Source of the DNA: Planctomycetota bacterium
GTDB lineage: Bacteria; Planctomycetota; Phycisphaerae; Sedimentisphaerales; SG8-4
Length of the DNA: 9,961 nt
Direction: 5' to 3'
Assembly (NCBI GenBank): GCA_030607345.1
Contig: JAUWKC010000027.1
Location: forward strand, 1-9,961
Positions 1-6,504 of the stretch are shown here, one piece after another. Both the position numbers and the translations under genes were made by a program. Position 1 is the stretch's first letter. The number at the start of each line of letters is the position of its first letter. The notes beneath the pieces were generated by a model. That model was not told the DNA's origin. It saw only the letters and a program-made list of their open reading frames with translations, and ran no database searches.

Positions 1-645
1 CGAACCCGGGTCGACTCGAAGCTCCTGGGCCGCCTGAACCGCAAAAGCAAATTCTGTCCCCGCAGTAGCCGACGCAGGCAGAGTAAGCGTTATAGTCCCC
101 GTGGCGCCCAGGTTTGTATGAACACTGTCTGACTCAGCCTCCGTAAGCTCATCGTCGGACGTGTGCGCCTCGATAGTCGTCTTCACGCCGCCGGCGCCAA
201 ACGGCACCACAAAATTATGACCGCTGCGGGCATCCTCTATCGACGCAATCTGGCCTCCCGAAGTACTCACCACCGCCAGCCGAATATGAGGCGTCGTCGC
301 CATATCAGCAAAGCCGCTGTACTCGTCGGTAACAAGGTTGCCCTCAGAATCCAGGTATATGTAGATACCCGACTTGTCGTCGGCTAAAGTATTGCCCGAC
401 GAGCCCTCATAACTTACCAGTTCCGTACCAAGCCAGAACTTGCCCGCCTTTACACCGATATTCAGCCCGCCCTCATCATAGACCCGCAAATCATTCGCAC
501 GTCTCGTCGCCAGAAGCAGCCGATACAGCACCTTGCGGAACTGCAAATAATAGGGCGCCATCCCCGTCGGCACATACTCAACACCCGTCTCATTCTCAGA
601 CTGGATATTCAACAGGTTATTATCAGATGGATACACCTCAGACAT
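1..645 (-). CDS. Phage tail-fibre-like structural protein, N-terminal 215 residues (cut by left edge)
   Basis: The frame is open from an ATG at 643-645 to base 1 with no stop, giving 215 residues of a longer protein. A GGAG ribosome binding site lies 8 bases before the ATG. Residues about 25-50 (PTGMAPYYLQFRKVLYRLLL) form an amphipathic helical start. Residues 60-150 look beta-rich and include WLGTELVSYEG and a segment IRLAVVSTSGGQIASIEDAR (121-140), which resembles the pre-fibre part of phage appendage proteins. Residues 181-215 (threonine- and alanine-rich, then VQAAQELRVDPG) resemble a beta module of virion surface proteins. It starts 22 bases after the FGxxx protein ends, so it is probably the next gene of the same tail operon. 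The role is inferred from context and style, not from a diagnostic motif; a decoration or base-plate protein is also possible. Confidence 0.6.
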   Translation of the reverse strand, partial: MSEVYPSDNNLLNIQSENETGVEYVPTGMAPYYLQFRKVLYRLLLATRRANDLRVYDEGGLNIGVKAGKFWLGTELVSYEGSSGNTLADDKSGIYIYLDSEGNLVTDEYSGFADMATTPHIRLAVVSTSGGQIASIEDARSGHNFVVPFGAGGVKTTIEAHTSDDELTEAESDSVHTNLGATGTITLTLPASATAGTEFAFAVQAAQELRVDPGS

Positions 646-667
646 AATTCTATCTCCACATCACTGC

Positions 668-1447
668 CTAATTTGATACGCTCAGTATCAATTGATTCGT
701 TTGTTTGTCGAAAGACGCTCCACTCACCCGCCCGGCAGGCCTCGCCGCCGGCGTCACGGTTATGGCGTCAGTCTCGCTGCTGCCGCTTTCATTACCGTCC
801 CCGTCGATGACCCTCACTCCGAATTTGTATATGCCGGCCTCCAAAAGCTCGCTGAACCATTCCATCGTATCGGCATCAAGACCAAACATCCCCGCTCCAA
901 AACTGCCTTCGCCGAAACCCACCGCCGCGGACGAATCATAACCGAAGTCACTCGCTCCGAATCTGCTCATCCCGAATCCCGCCTTGTCCTGCCACACCGG
1001 CCAGACCCCTACCGGCCAATTGTCAATCGGCTCGCCGTAATCAATCTCACCCGTGCCGTTGTCAAAATAAACGTACACCACCGAACCCGGCGGCAGTTCC
1101 TGCCCACGCAGCAGCGTAAGCCGCACCCTGCCGCTCTGACCACAGGACAGACCAACCTCATCACTAAAGTCAATATGCCCCTGCTCCGCATCGACAGCAA
1201 AAACCTCAATCCGTGCGGACGCCTCAACAGAGGTTGGAACCGAAACGACCATTTGTCTCTGCTCACTGTCAACCGTTGTCCCGGCATATCGACCGTTAAC
1301 GTAAACCTGGTAGAGCTTGTCGGCCCAGGCCGACCGCCACCTCACAAGGGCTGCCCGCGGCTCACACGCACACTCACCGTCACGCCGAATTCCAGCCGGC
1401 AACTCAGACGACCTGACATTATCTATTCCGTTGCTGATAGGACCCAT
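668..1447 (-). CDS. Fibronectin-like phage structural protein with FGxxx pentad array
   Basis: The protein has 259 residues and no enzyme motif. Residues about 30-115 (ALVRWRSAWADKLYQVYVNG, then ARIEVFAVD) read like a fibronectin type III or Ig-like beta sandwich. Residues 120-150 contain VYVYFDNGTGEIDYGEPI and a Trp/Pro-rich stretch. Residues 158-192 are seven consecutive five-residue units, six of them starting with FG. Residues 195-235 (LEAGIYKFGVRVIDGDGNES) form a second fibronectin-like strand set. The ATG lies only 4 bases after the stop of the upstream gene (TAG TGG T ATG) with a weak ribosome binding site, which suggests translational coupling. The position between a small tail protein and a fibre-like gene points to a tail or tail-tip component. 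A long open frame on the other strand across this gene is a shadow. The precise role is unknown. Confidence 0.75.
   Translation of the reverse strand: MGPISNGIDNVRSSELPAGIRRDGECACEPRAALVRWRSAWADKLYQVYVNGRYAGTTVDSEQRQMVVSVPTSVEASARIEVFAVDAEQGHIDFSDEVGLSCGQSGRVRLTLLRGQELPPGSVVYVYFDNGTGEIDYGEPIDNWPVGVWPVWQDKAGFGMSRFGASDFGYDSSAAVGFGEGSFGAGMFGLDADTMEWFSELLEAGIYKFGVRVIDGDGNESGSSETDAITVTPAARPAGRVSGASFDKQTNQLILSVSN
872..976 (-). repeat. Protein-level tandem array: seven FGxxx pentads
   Basis: In the 259-residue protein, residues 158-192 divide exactly into the units FGMSR, FGASD, FGYDS, SAAVG, FGEGS, FGAGM and FGLDA. Phe-Gly recurs at 158, 163, 168, 178, 183 and 188, and only the fourth unit has lost it. 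The DNA copies differ, so this is an old or selected array and not a recent duplication. Confidence 0.8.
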
Positions 1448-1451
1448 ACCA

Positions 1452-1820
1452 CTAAACCAACTGCGTATAAATTATTTCGTAATCGACAACCACACCGCCG
1501 CCGCTTACTCTTTCTTCCGTCACCTTGAAAGAATCCATCCGAAGATTATCGAACTGCTCGCCGCCTTTCGTGACCAGCAAATGCGCAGCTCCATCCATAA
1601 AACTCGATATCGCCGCCACCCTCTCTCCCATCTGCAGCCGACTCCGTGCTCGCAGAACACCGTTCTGTCTTATCCTCCTGCCGCGACCGCCCAGGTCAAC
1701 ACTCACCACACCGTCCAGACCCGGCACTGACCTTTCAATACAATCTCGACCGAAACTGTCGGCCTGAATCTCCAGCCCCTGCTCCTCAAACAAATCTTGT
1801 CTGTCCAATGTCACGCTCAT
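1452..1820 (-). CDS. Small phage tail-type protein (122 aa)
   Basis: A 122-residue protein without a signal peptide or membrane segment. Residues 35-58 (LDGVVSVDLGGRGRRIRQNGVLRA) and the end (FDNLRMDSFKV at 90-100, then VVDYEIIYTQLV) give a beta pattern that resembles small tail or base-plate proteins of contractile and siphophage tails, in which a G-R-G/R-x-I loop is followed by a strand and the chain ends in a Tyr/Gln-rich strand. This resemblance is from memory of the family style and was not searched. The ATG at 1818-1820 is preceded by GGAAGG at a good distance and lies 18 bases after the upstream connector-like gene. The downstream gene starts 4 bases after its TAG. Head-tail completion protein is the main alternative. 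Confidence 0.6.
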   Translation of the reverse strand: MSVTLDRQDLFEEQGLEIQADSFGRDCIERSVPGLDGVVSVDLGGRGRRIRQNGVLRARSRLQMGERVAAISSFMDGAAHLLVTKGGEQFDNLRMDSFKVTEERVSGGGVVVDYEIIYTQLV

Positions 1821-1838
1821 TGACCCTTCCTTCGCAAG

Positions 1839-2495
1839 CTAATCCCGCACGAGCCTTACAGACGACCCAAGCCTCGTAACATCCGCTACCCCATCACTGC
1901 CGGAGTCGATGCTCAGCCGACACCGCTCCCTCGCTTTCTCGAAGAGCCGTCGATAGTGCAGACTCTTCTTCCAGAAATTCTCATCATCGGCCTCGCTCGC
2001 CAGCATCGCATAAACGCCGCAAATCACTCCAAAAACCGAAGCCCTTCGCAAAACATCCGCGTCCAGAATTTCCTCCACGCTTATATCACTCGCAGGATTG
2101 CCCGGCTGAATCCCGAAATACTCCGTAAGCTCAAAACCAACCTCGCTCGTCTGAGGACCAAATGTGCTCACCCGATATGACACTTCCGTAGCCCCCGGCG
2201 GCGCTGCCGCCTCGTCATCCGAATCGGACCTGACCACCGAGACCGTAAGCTGCGTAGCCGAGTCAACCGAGATTATCTCATACCCGCCGTCCAGCACACC
2301 ATCGGCAGATTTCAAATACACTGCTCCACCGGCCGATACTTGCGAACTTACAAAATCGGCGCCGCTCGCTGTAAACGTCGTGCCGCTAAGCACTCCACCT
2401 GTTCCCGACGCCAACACCTGACCGGGCAGATGTAATTCACCGAACAGTGCCGGCTCATACTTCAAAATATCTGCATCGCTCGAAAACTTCGCCAT
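1839..2495 (-). CDS. Putative phage head-tail connector/adaptor protein
   Basis: A 218-residue protein encoded just after the major capsid gene, the usual place for head-completion proteins. Residues 7-19 (DADILKYEPALFG) form an N-terminal helix like that of connector proteins. Residues 33-90 form a beta insertion (GVLSGTTFTASGADF, then GGYEIISVDSATQLTVSVVRSD) of the kind that describes a surface threshold and a value pattern. Residues 108-165 are helical (TFGPQTSEVGFELTEYFGI, then LRRASVFGVICGVYAML), and residues 172-196 form a basic helix (ENFWKKSLHYRRLFEKARERCRLSID). This helix-beta-helix layout fits gp6/gp15-type adaptors that sit under the portal. The ATG at 2493-2495 has an AGGAGCAGGCAGG purine run upstream. 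The ring-forming role is inferred; the structural-cassette membership is much firmer. Confidence 0.65.
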   Translation of the reverse strand: MAKFSSDADILKYEPALFGELHLPGQVLASGTGGVLSGTTFTASGADFVSSQVSAGGAVYLKSADGVLDGGYEIISVDSATQLTVSVVRSDSDDEAAAPPGATEVSYRVSTFGPQTSEVGFELTEYFGIQPGNPASDISVEEILDADVLRRASVFGVICGVYAMLASEADDENFWKKSLHYRRLFEKARERCRLSIDSGSDGVADVTRLGSSVRLVRD

Positions 2496-2523
2496 CCTGC
2501 CTGCTCCTGTCTTGCTTTAACTT

Positions 2524-2568
2524 GCGGCCGGGGTATCAAAGGCTCGCCGCCCCTGAATACCCCGCCGC
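2524..2568 (-). promoter_or_regulatory. Strong hairpin between capsid and connector genes
   Basis: Plus-strand arms at 2524-2536 (gcggccggggtat) and 2557-2568 (ataccccgccgc) pair over 12 base pairs with a single bulged base, around a 20-base loop. It sits inside the 101-base gap after the major capsid stop, the largest gap in the cassette. No T-run follows it on the coding strand, so it is not a standard intrinsic terminator. It could stabilise the capsid mRNA 3' end or lower expression of downstream genes. Confidence 0.55.
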
Positions 2569-2596
2569 TTCAACGTCTGCTAAGCCGAAAGCATCA

Positions 2597-3751
2597 TTAA
2601 CTTATGCTCAAATCACGAATAATCCCGTGTGCCGCTTCATTCCTTAGCTCGACCGTATACTCGCCAATCAGCTCACCGCACTCATAATCACCACTGCTCG
2701 CCAACGGCTTGAAATGAAAACTTCGACCAGCTAAGGGAAGTATGCTGATACGCGACGAATCCAGCAGCAGCGCTGCGTCCTGCGGCATCCAACGCGTAGT
2801 AACAATCCTGCACACACCAAAATCGCTTTCGTAAATGCTCACCATGTCGGTAAACGTGGTCTCTCCCGACCCGTACGTCCTGTTCTCAGAGCAAAACCCG
2901 TTTATCTTTCGCTTCTGGAAACCACCGACAACAATCAAATCCACGTTGCCGTTGCTGTTCTCCCATACTTTGCGAAGAACATAATTAACCTTCGCCTCGT
3001 CAAGGTCGGTCCCCGTCGGAAAGCCGCTGTCACCTGTATGGAAAACATTGCCCGACAGATGTGGGATAATCCCTTTCATCGACCTCCGAACCGAGTCGCT
3101 GCCCTCCGGCTCGCTCGCTGGCTGACCGCCGTTAATCACCGTGTTCTCCAGGTCCCGTATCAGCTCACGCAGCCGCTCCTGCTTCTGATAATCCAGCTCA
3201 TCGGCAAGTGCCAACTGACTTGCCGCAATATCCGTCCCGCTCACTTCAACCGTCGCTGTGAATATCTGCGTGTAGTTGCCGCATCTCGCGCGGTTCGTAA
3301 ATCTCGCCGCCGGCTTGTCCGCCCCTTCAAGAGCGGCATTGCCCAGAATGTTAATCACCTGGTTATCCGCAAGATTCTCCGGCGTAGTCCCGGCATACCC
3401 ACGAACCACCGTCAGCGTATTACTGTTGATACCCGTCACCAGCATCAACTCTTCCGACCCCTGCACCTGAATCTGGTCGCCAACTCGGAACCTGTCGCCG
3501 TGGTCAACAACAAAATCCGTATCCGCACTCGGGTCGCTGTACGTACTGTCGTCAATCGCATCCTTGTTCGGCAATAACTCATCTTCCAGCCACTCATGAT
3601 GCGTGCTTCGCGCCTCTCGCATCGGGTCGCCAAGAGCATCCAGCAACGGCGTCTCGTAAGGTGAAATTATCCCTACCAAATCCGATACATCCTCAGCCAA
3701 CTCACCAAGAGTTGCTCCCGCCGAATAAGTCGCTTTCCCTGTAAAAGCCAT
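2597..3751 (-). CDS. Phage major capsid protein, DUF5309/SU10 type (HK97 fold)
   Basis: A complete 384-residue protein that would form the icosahedral shell. Recognisable features in order: an N-terminal segment IISPYETPLLDALG (28-41) followed by THHEWLEDEL (50-59), which is characteristic of the SU10/DUF5309 capsid family; an inserted beta domain at about 78-140 (GDRFRVGDQIQVQG, LTVVRGYAGTTPENL); a long helix DELDYQKQERLRELIRDLENTVINGG (184-209) matching the HK97 spine helix; and a C-terminal P-domain-like part with WMPQDAALLLDSSRISILPLAGR (321-343). The length is usual for the family. The ATG at 3749-3751 follows GGAG at 6 bases. It lies between the scaffold-like gene and the connector gene, as in tailed phages. 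No cleavable delta domain is fused to it; that role is probably taken by the separate scaffold. The reading frame is intact, in contrast to the portal. Confidence 0.9.
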   Translation of the reverse strand: MAFTGKATYSAGATLGELAEDVSDLVGIISPYETPLLDALGDPMREARSTHHEWLEDELLPNKDAIDDSTYSDPSADTDFVVDHGDRFRVGDQIQVQGSEELMLVTGINSNTLTVVRGYAGTTPENLADNQVINILGNAALEGADKPAARFTNRARCGNYTQIFTATVEVSGTDIAASQLALADELDYQKQERLRELIRDLENTVINGGQPASEPEGSDSVRRSMKGIIPHLSGNVFHTGDSGFPTGTDLDEAKVNYVLRKVWENSNGNVDLIVVGGFQKRKINGFCSENRTYGSGETTFTDMVSIYESDFGVCRIVTTRWMPQDAALLLDSSRISILPLAGRSFHFKPLASSGDYECGELIGEYTVELRNEAAHGIIRDLSIS

Positions 3752-3801
3752 ATCTTTCTCCTTCTATCCAATCAGAAATACTGTCACTCTCTACAAAACA
3801 A

Positions 3802-4332
3802 TCACGCAAAGTTCCTTCGCAGCCGCAAATACTCCTGCAAATCCACTCGACCGCCGCTCGCCGCCGCTCTCTTGGCCGCTCGCTCCAGCACCGCCTGTTT
3901 GCTGCCAACCCTGTCTCTGACGCCCGCTGTCTTCTTCGCGGTCGCAGCAGTACCGTCCTGGCTGCCAAATAGATACCCCTTCTCCTTCTTCAACTGCTCA
4001 ATCACACCATCAACCTCAGAAGCATCTTCAGCTTCAATCCTCGTCTTGGCAATCAACACCGCCGTCTCTATATCAACAGCACCCTCGGCAGCCAATTTCT
4101 TCACGAGCTTCTGTTCCACCTCGATGCCGCTCAAGTGCTCAGCTAACCGGCTCGCTTCCGCCTTGGCCTGTGCTAATTCCTCGGCAAGCGCCTCGGCTTT
4201 CTTCTCGGCACTCTGTGCCCTCTTGCGATAGCGGATTGACTCAGACACCGGAACAAGCTTCAGACCCTGGCCCTCATCCTGCTCCGACTCCACTTCCGAA
4301 AAAATACTCTCTTGCCCCTCAATCGGACTCAT
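3802..4332 (-). CDS. Putative phage scaffolding protein
   Basis: A 176-residue, highly charged protein. Residues about 33-72 (IRYRKRAQSAEKKAEALAEELAQAKAEASRL and on) are a heptad-rich coiled coil. Residues 75-118 form a second helical part (QKLVKKLAAEGAVDIETAVLIAKTRI), and the C-terminal end is strongly basic (residues 138-176, closing in LQEYLRLRRNFA). An acidic N-terminus, central coiled coil and basic C-terminal capsid-binding end is the known plan of scaffolding proteins, which direct procapsid assembly and then leave. The position between portal and major capsid genes supports this. The ATG is preceded by GGAGG at 4 bases, 18 bases after the portal stop. No protease motif is seen, so a protease-scaffold fusion is unlikely. 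Confidence 0.75.
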   Translation of the reverse strand: MSPIEGQESIFSEVESEQDEGQGLKLVPVSESIRYRKRAQSAEKKAEALAEELAQAKAEASRLAEHLSGIEVEQKLVKKLAAEGAVDIETAVLIAKTRIEAEDASEVDGVIEQLKKEKGYLFGSQDGTAATAKKTAGVRDRVGSKQAVLERAAKRAAASGGRVDLQEYLRLRRNFA

Positions 4333-4350
4333 AAAGCCTCCATAACAACC

Positions 4351-4869
4351 TTAACTTTCGCTCGTGGTTTCATAACCTAATTCTCTGAGTACCTGCTCAG
4401 TCGGAACACCCAGCTCTCTCTTGACCTGGGCCTCTCGAAGTTTCTCCATCATGTTCTCAGGCAGAGGACTTGGAAAAATCATCTCAATCTCCCTGTCTGC
4501 AGCGACTGTCTTGTAAATGTTCGCCTTATCCAGAATCTCCAGCACCATCCCGCAGACCTTCTTCAGACCCTCGCCATAAGTGAACCTCTTCCGCTCGGTC
4601 TTCGAAAGCATCCCCATAAGCGTCAACTTAAGCGCTACCGCACTCGTAAGATTGCCGAGTTTGTTCTTCAAAACACCAGCCACAATAGGTGTCACGCCGC
4701 TGGTCTTATCCATCGCCTCACGTATCTCGGCGATGTGCGTATCCTCACTCGGTACCGCCGCGTCCCCGCCAAACTCCTCAATACTCGCGTCCGGATTATC
4801 CGTATACCACATCCGACCGGGCGAAATTGGCCTGTCCTCGAAACCCTCTATCCCCTTACCTAAGTACAT
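4351..4869 (-). CDS. Portal protein, C-terminal part (frameshifted from the gene upstream)
   Basis: A 172-residue open frame that continues the portal after the frame break. It opens with MYLGKGIEGFEDRPISPGRMWYTDNPDASIEEFGGD, then HIAEIREAMDKTSGVTPIVAGVLKNKLGNLTSAVALKLTLMGMLSKTERKRFTYG, which matches the crown-to-clip region of tailed-phage portals (SPP1 gp6-like in style). Reading this frame further back gives the plausible residues DRASRITFQAFK just before the methionine, and the frame stays open back to a stop at about 4922-4924. The ATG is therefore an internal codon and not a natural start; no ribosome binding site precedes it. Alone this fragment would not make a ring. Confidence 0.75.
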   Translation of the reverse strand: MYLGKGIEGFEDRPISPGRMWYTDNPDASIEEFGGDAAVPSEDTHIAEIREAMDKTSGVTPIVAGVLKNKLGNLTSAVALKLTLMGMLSKTERKRFTYGEGLKKVCGMVLEILDKANIYKTVAADREIEMIFPSPLPENMMEKLREAQVKRELGVPTEQVLRELGYETTSES

Positions 4870-5918
4870 CTTGAAGGCCTGAAACGTAATCCTGCTCGCC
4901 CTGTCGCTCTCAGCCTTGTGTTAAGCTCATCCTGAAGCGGTATCAAAGGCTCAATGTCACTTATCCCCTCGTAGTAGTAAGGCTGGGCAATATTCTGTAT
5001 GTGCACCACCGGCAAAATCCCCCACGGCAACTCGCCTTGCCCAACCAGCTCCTTGTTCTCATACCGCTGCCAGGCATTGGCCGATATAATCTCCGTCACC
5101 GACACAACTTCTCGCCTGTCCCCCACTCCTCTTCGCTGACCCACCGACGAAAAACCGGACAGCAGCCGCGAAAGAAACGAATTTCGCCTGCTCAGTGAAT
5201 TCTTCTTCTGATAGAAATGCTGCACGTAATAATTGACCTTCTTGTAGTCATATTCATCCAGAACAGGCAGTGCTCTTGGTGCCTCAATCAATTCAAGGTC
5301 GATTGCCTTCACCATTCGCACAACTTCTTCAACCGGAGGACTTTGGGAGGAAGAGGAGGAAATGAAACTCTCAAGGATCGCATCGTCAGGTCTGACGAGA
5401 CAATCGACAAAACCGTAAACACTCCCGAGCACCGCCATATCTTGGAAAAAACCAATACCGCCGTTGGCCGCAAACAACGCCTTCAATATCGCCTCAATTT
5501 CCGCACGTTTCGACCGCTCCGGCGACTTAGAAACAAAGCTCACCGGCTTTCCAAAAAGAAAATCCACCGCCGCGTTTATCCGCCACGCTATATCATTCTC
5601 GATAACAACTTCCTTACGTTGCACGTCACCGATGTTTCTTGAACCAACAAACCCCGCCCTTGCAGAGTGAACCAACCCCGTTATCCGCGGCGGCAACCCG
5701 CACTCCTGCGCCTGCACATAGCACCTGCCGGACTCACTTACCTTCGCTCCAGCCTGTCCCACATCAGACGCGTCACAAATCACGTTCGTATAATAATCCC
5801 ACAGCTTCGTGAAATGCCCGCTGATATCCACCGCACGCTCATCAACCAGCCATTCAAGAAACTCAGACTCAAGCCCTCTCTCAGCCGCTTCCCCAAATAT
5901 CCGAAGGTCAAATCCCAT
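4860..5918 (-). CDS. Portal protein, N-terminal part (ends early at a frameshift)
   Basis: The portal forms the dodecameric ring at one capsid vertex through which DNA is pumped. This fragment has the family's features: a helical N-terminus (EFLEWLVDERAVDI), then IENDIAWRINAAVDFLFGKPVSFVSKS, a DNA-tunnel/wing part with LGSVYGFVDCLVRPDD, a low-complexity SSSSS loop, and the stem-helix region ending in GISDIEPLIPLQDELNTRL, a sequence typical of portals. After that the frame changes to arginine-rich nonsense (RATGRAGLRFRPSRCT) and stops at 4860. The start chosen is the ATG at 5916-5918 (MGFDLRIFGE); a GTG at 5970-5972 would add 18 residues, including a cysteine-rich stretch unlike portals. Neither has a good ribosome binding site. 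With the downstream fragment it would make about 520 residues, a normal portal length. Confidence 0.8.
   Translation of the reverse strand: MGFDLRIFGEAAERGLESEFLEWLVDERAVDISGHFTKLWDYYTNVICDASDVGQAGAKVSESGRCYVQAQECGLPPRITGLVHSARAGFVGSRNIGDVQRKEVVIENDIAWRINAAVDFLFGKPVSFVSKSPERSKRAEIEAILKALFAANGGIGFFQDMAVLGSVYGFVDCLVRPDDAILESFISSSSSQSPPVEEVVRMVKAIDLELIEAPRALPVLDEYDYKKVNYYVQHFYQKKNSLSRRNSFLSRLLSGFSSVGQRRGVGDRREVVSVTEIISANAWQRYENKELVGQGELPWGILPVVHIQNIAQPYYYEGISDIEPLIPLQDELNTRLRATGRAGLRFRPSRCT
4905..4913 (-). other. Frameshift site in the portal gene
   Basis: On the coding strand the bases CTGAGAGCGAC encode L-R-A in the upstream frame, then nonsense. Removing one AG from the AGAG repeat gives CTG AGC GAC AGG and the smooth reading LNTRLSDRASRITFQAFKMYL, which joins both fragments. 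A single missing base at this point would also restore the frame. The shift must lie between a stop at about 4922-4924 in the second frame and the stop at 4860 in the first. Confidence 0.75.
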
Positions 5919-6007
5919 ATCAGTCTCGCTCTCAAACTCGCCGACTCCGGCGCCACAGCAAAAAACCAGCACGGCAGTTCTGCATCCGCTGCCAATTATT
6001 CAACATA

Positions 6008-6015
6008 CTCCTTCT
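6008..6015 (-). promoter_or_regulatory. Strong Shine-Dalgarno sequence without a good in-frame start for the portal
   Basis: The coding strand reads AGAAGGAG, the best ribosome binding site near the portal. The ATG at 6004-6006 is only 1 base away and leads into a 23-codon frame that is not the portal frame. In the portal frame the only codons at a good distance are ATA (5997-5999, 8 bases) and ATT (5994-5996, 11 bases). Confidence 0.5.
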
Positions 6016-6101
6016 ACCTTTAGACCAACCTGCGCGTTTCATGCGAAAAACAACCCCTTTCACCAACCCCTTCTCGCCCTAAGTCCTTGACCCAAAGGGA
6101 A

Positions 6102-6254
6102 TTAAAAAATTTCACTTTTTTCCATTTCCCTCCAAAACCACCTGCACATTTGGTTGAAATCCTCCCCTTCGCCTGCCCGCATAATCCTCCCGTCTGCCAT
6201 CTGCCGGGGAGAATCCACCGTCTTGTTTATCCAGACTACCCGCAATCCGCCAAC
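6102..6254 (-). other. Short coding-looking fragment, 50 residues, no start codon
   Basis: Between two stops the minus strand encodes 50 residues. The last part reads VDSPRQMADGRIMRAGEGED, then FNQMCRWFWREMEKSEIF. The composition, with three Trp, two Phe-containing aromatic clusters and charged residues, looks more like real protein than the neighbouring frames. It has no clear ATG with ribosome binding site, and its upstream frame is closed by a TAA. It could be the remnant of the C-terminal end of a gene lost from this gap, or chance. The family was not recognised. Confidence 0.2.
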
Positions 6255-6337
6255 TTACGATTGGACAAATCCCCCGCATAAACTGGCGATACATACCGCG
6301 GTAATGCACATCGATTTGACCGGAAGATTAACCGAAC

Positions 6338-6395
6338 AAAAAACCAGGCCGCTTCGGAATCATATCAGGCATGCCGGAATTTGCCTTCCGCCTGG
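6338..6395 (-). terminator. Possible intrinsic terminator after the TPR gene
   Basis: On the coding strand CCAGGC (6390-6395) can pair with GCCTGG (6344-6349), followed directly by TTTTTT (6338-6343). The 40 bases between them contain a smaller stem (GGAA with TTCC) and the palindrome GGCATGCC. The outer stem is short, so this is a moderate candidate, but its place about 110 bases after the TPR stop and the T-run fit the end of the dxs-nadK-TPR transcript. Confidence 0.4.
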
Positions 6396-6504
6396 CTGGA
6401 GAACTCACCCCTCATAGCTCCAAACTATGACGCCGGTACTGCGTGGTTGAGCGTTTGGATTGCATTTTATCCAGCAGGCATTCCTTGCAGCTCCCCATCT
6501 GCCT

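Larger units (their letters stand above)
5919..6504. other. Gene-poor region between TPR gene and portal; no terminase found
   Basis: About 590 bases without a convincing gene. From right to left on the minus strand it holds a terminator candidate (6338-6395), a short coding-looking fragment (6102-6254), an A/T-rich run near 6100-6120, and a strong ribosome binding site (6008-6015). A 36-codon frame (ATG at 6040-6042, stop at 5932-5934) overlaps the portal start; it is basic and has no recognisable relative, so I do not call it a gene. I see no tRNA, attachment-site repeat or transposon end. Confidence 0.6.

Noticed and set aside
692..1528. Long plus-strand open frame of 278 codons
   Set aside because: It lies antisense to the FGxxx protein and the small tail protein, is rich in Arg, His and Pro as expected of a shadow, and has no domain or ribosome binding site.
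3038..3577. Plus-strand open frame of 179 codons
   Set aside because: It is antisense to the well-supported major capsid gene and its product is a low-complexity, Arg-rich shadow.
4860..4930. Programmed -1 frameshifting as the reason for the split portal
   Set aside because: No slippery heptamer of the X XXY YYZ type and no obvious downstream stem are present in the overlap; an indel at the AGAG repeat explains the data more simply.
6112..6309. Minus-strand open frame of 65 codons starting with GTG
   Set aside because: It has no ribosome binding site, a Gly/Arg-rich composition and overlaps a frame that looks more protein-like; neither is well supported.
6250..6500. tRNA or other structured RNA as a prophage attachment site
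   Set aside because: I looked on both strands for a T-arm consensus and cloverleaf pairing and found none; only short stems are present.
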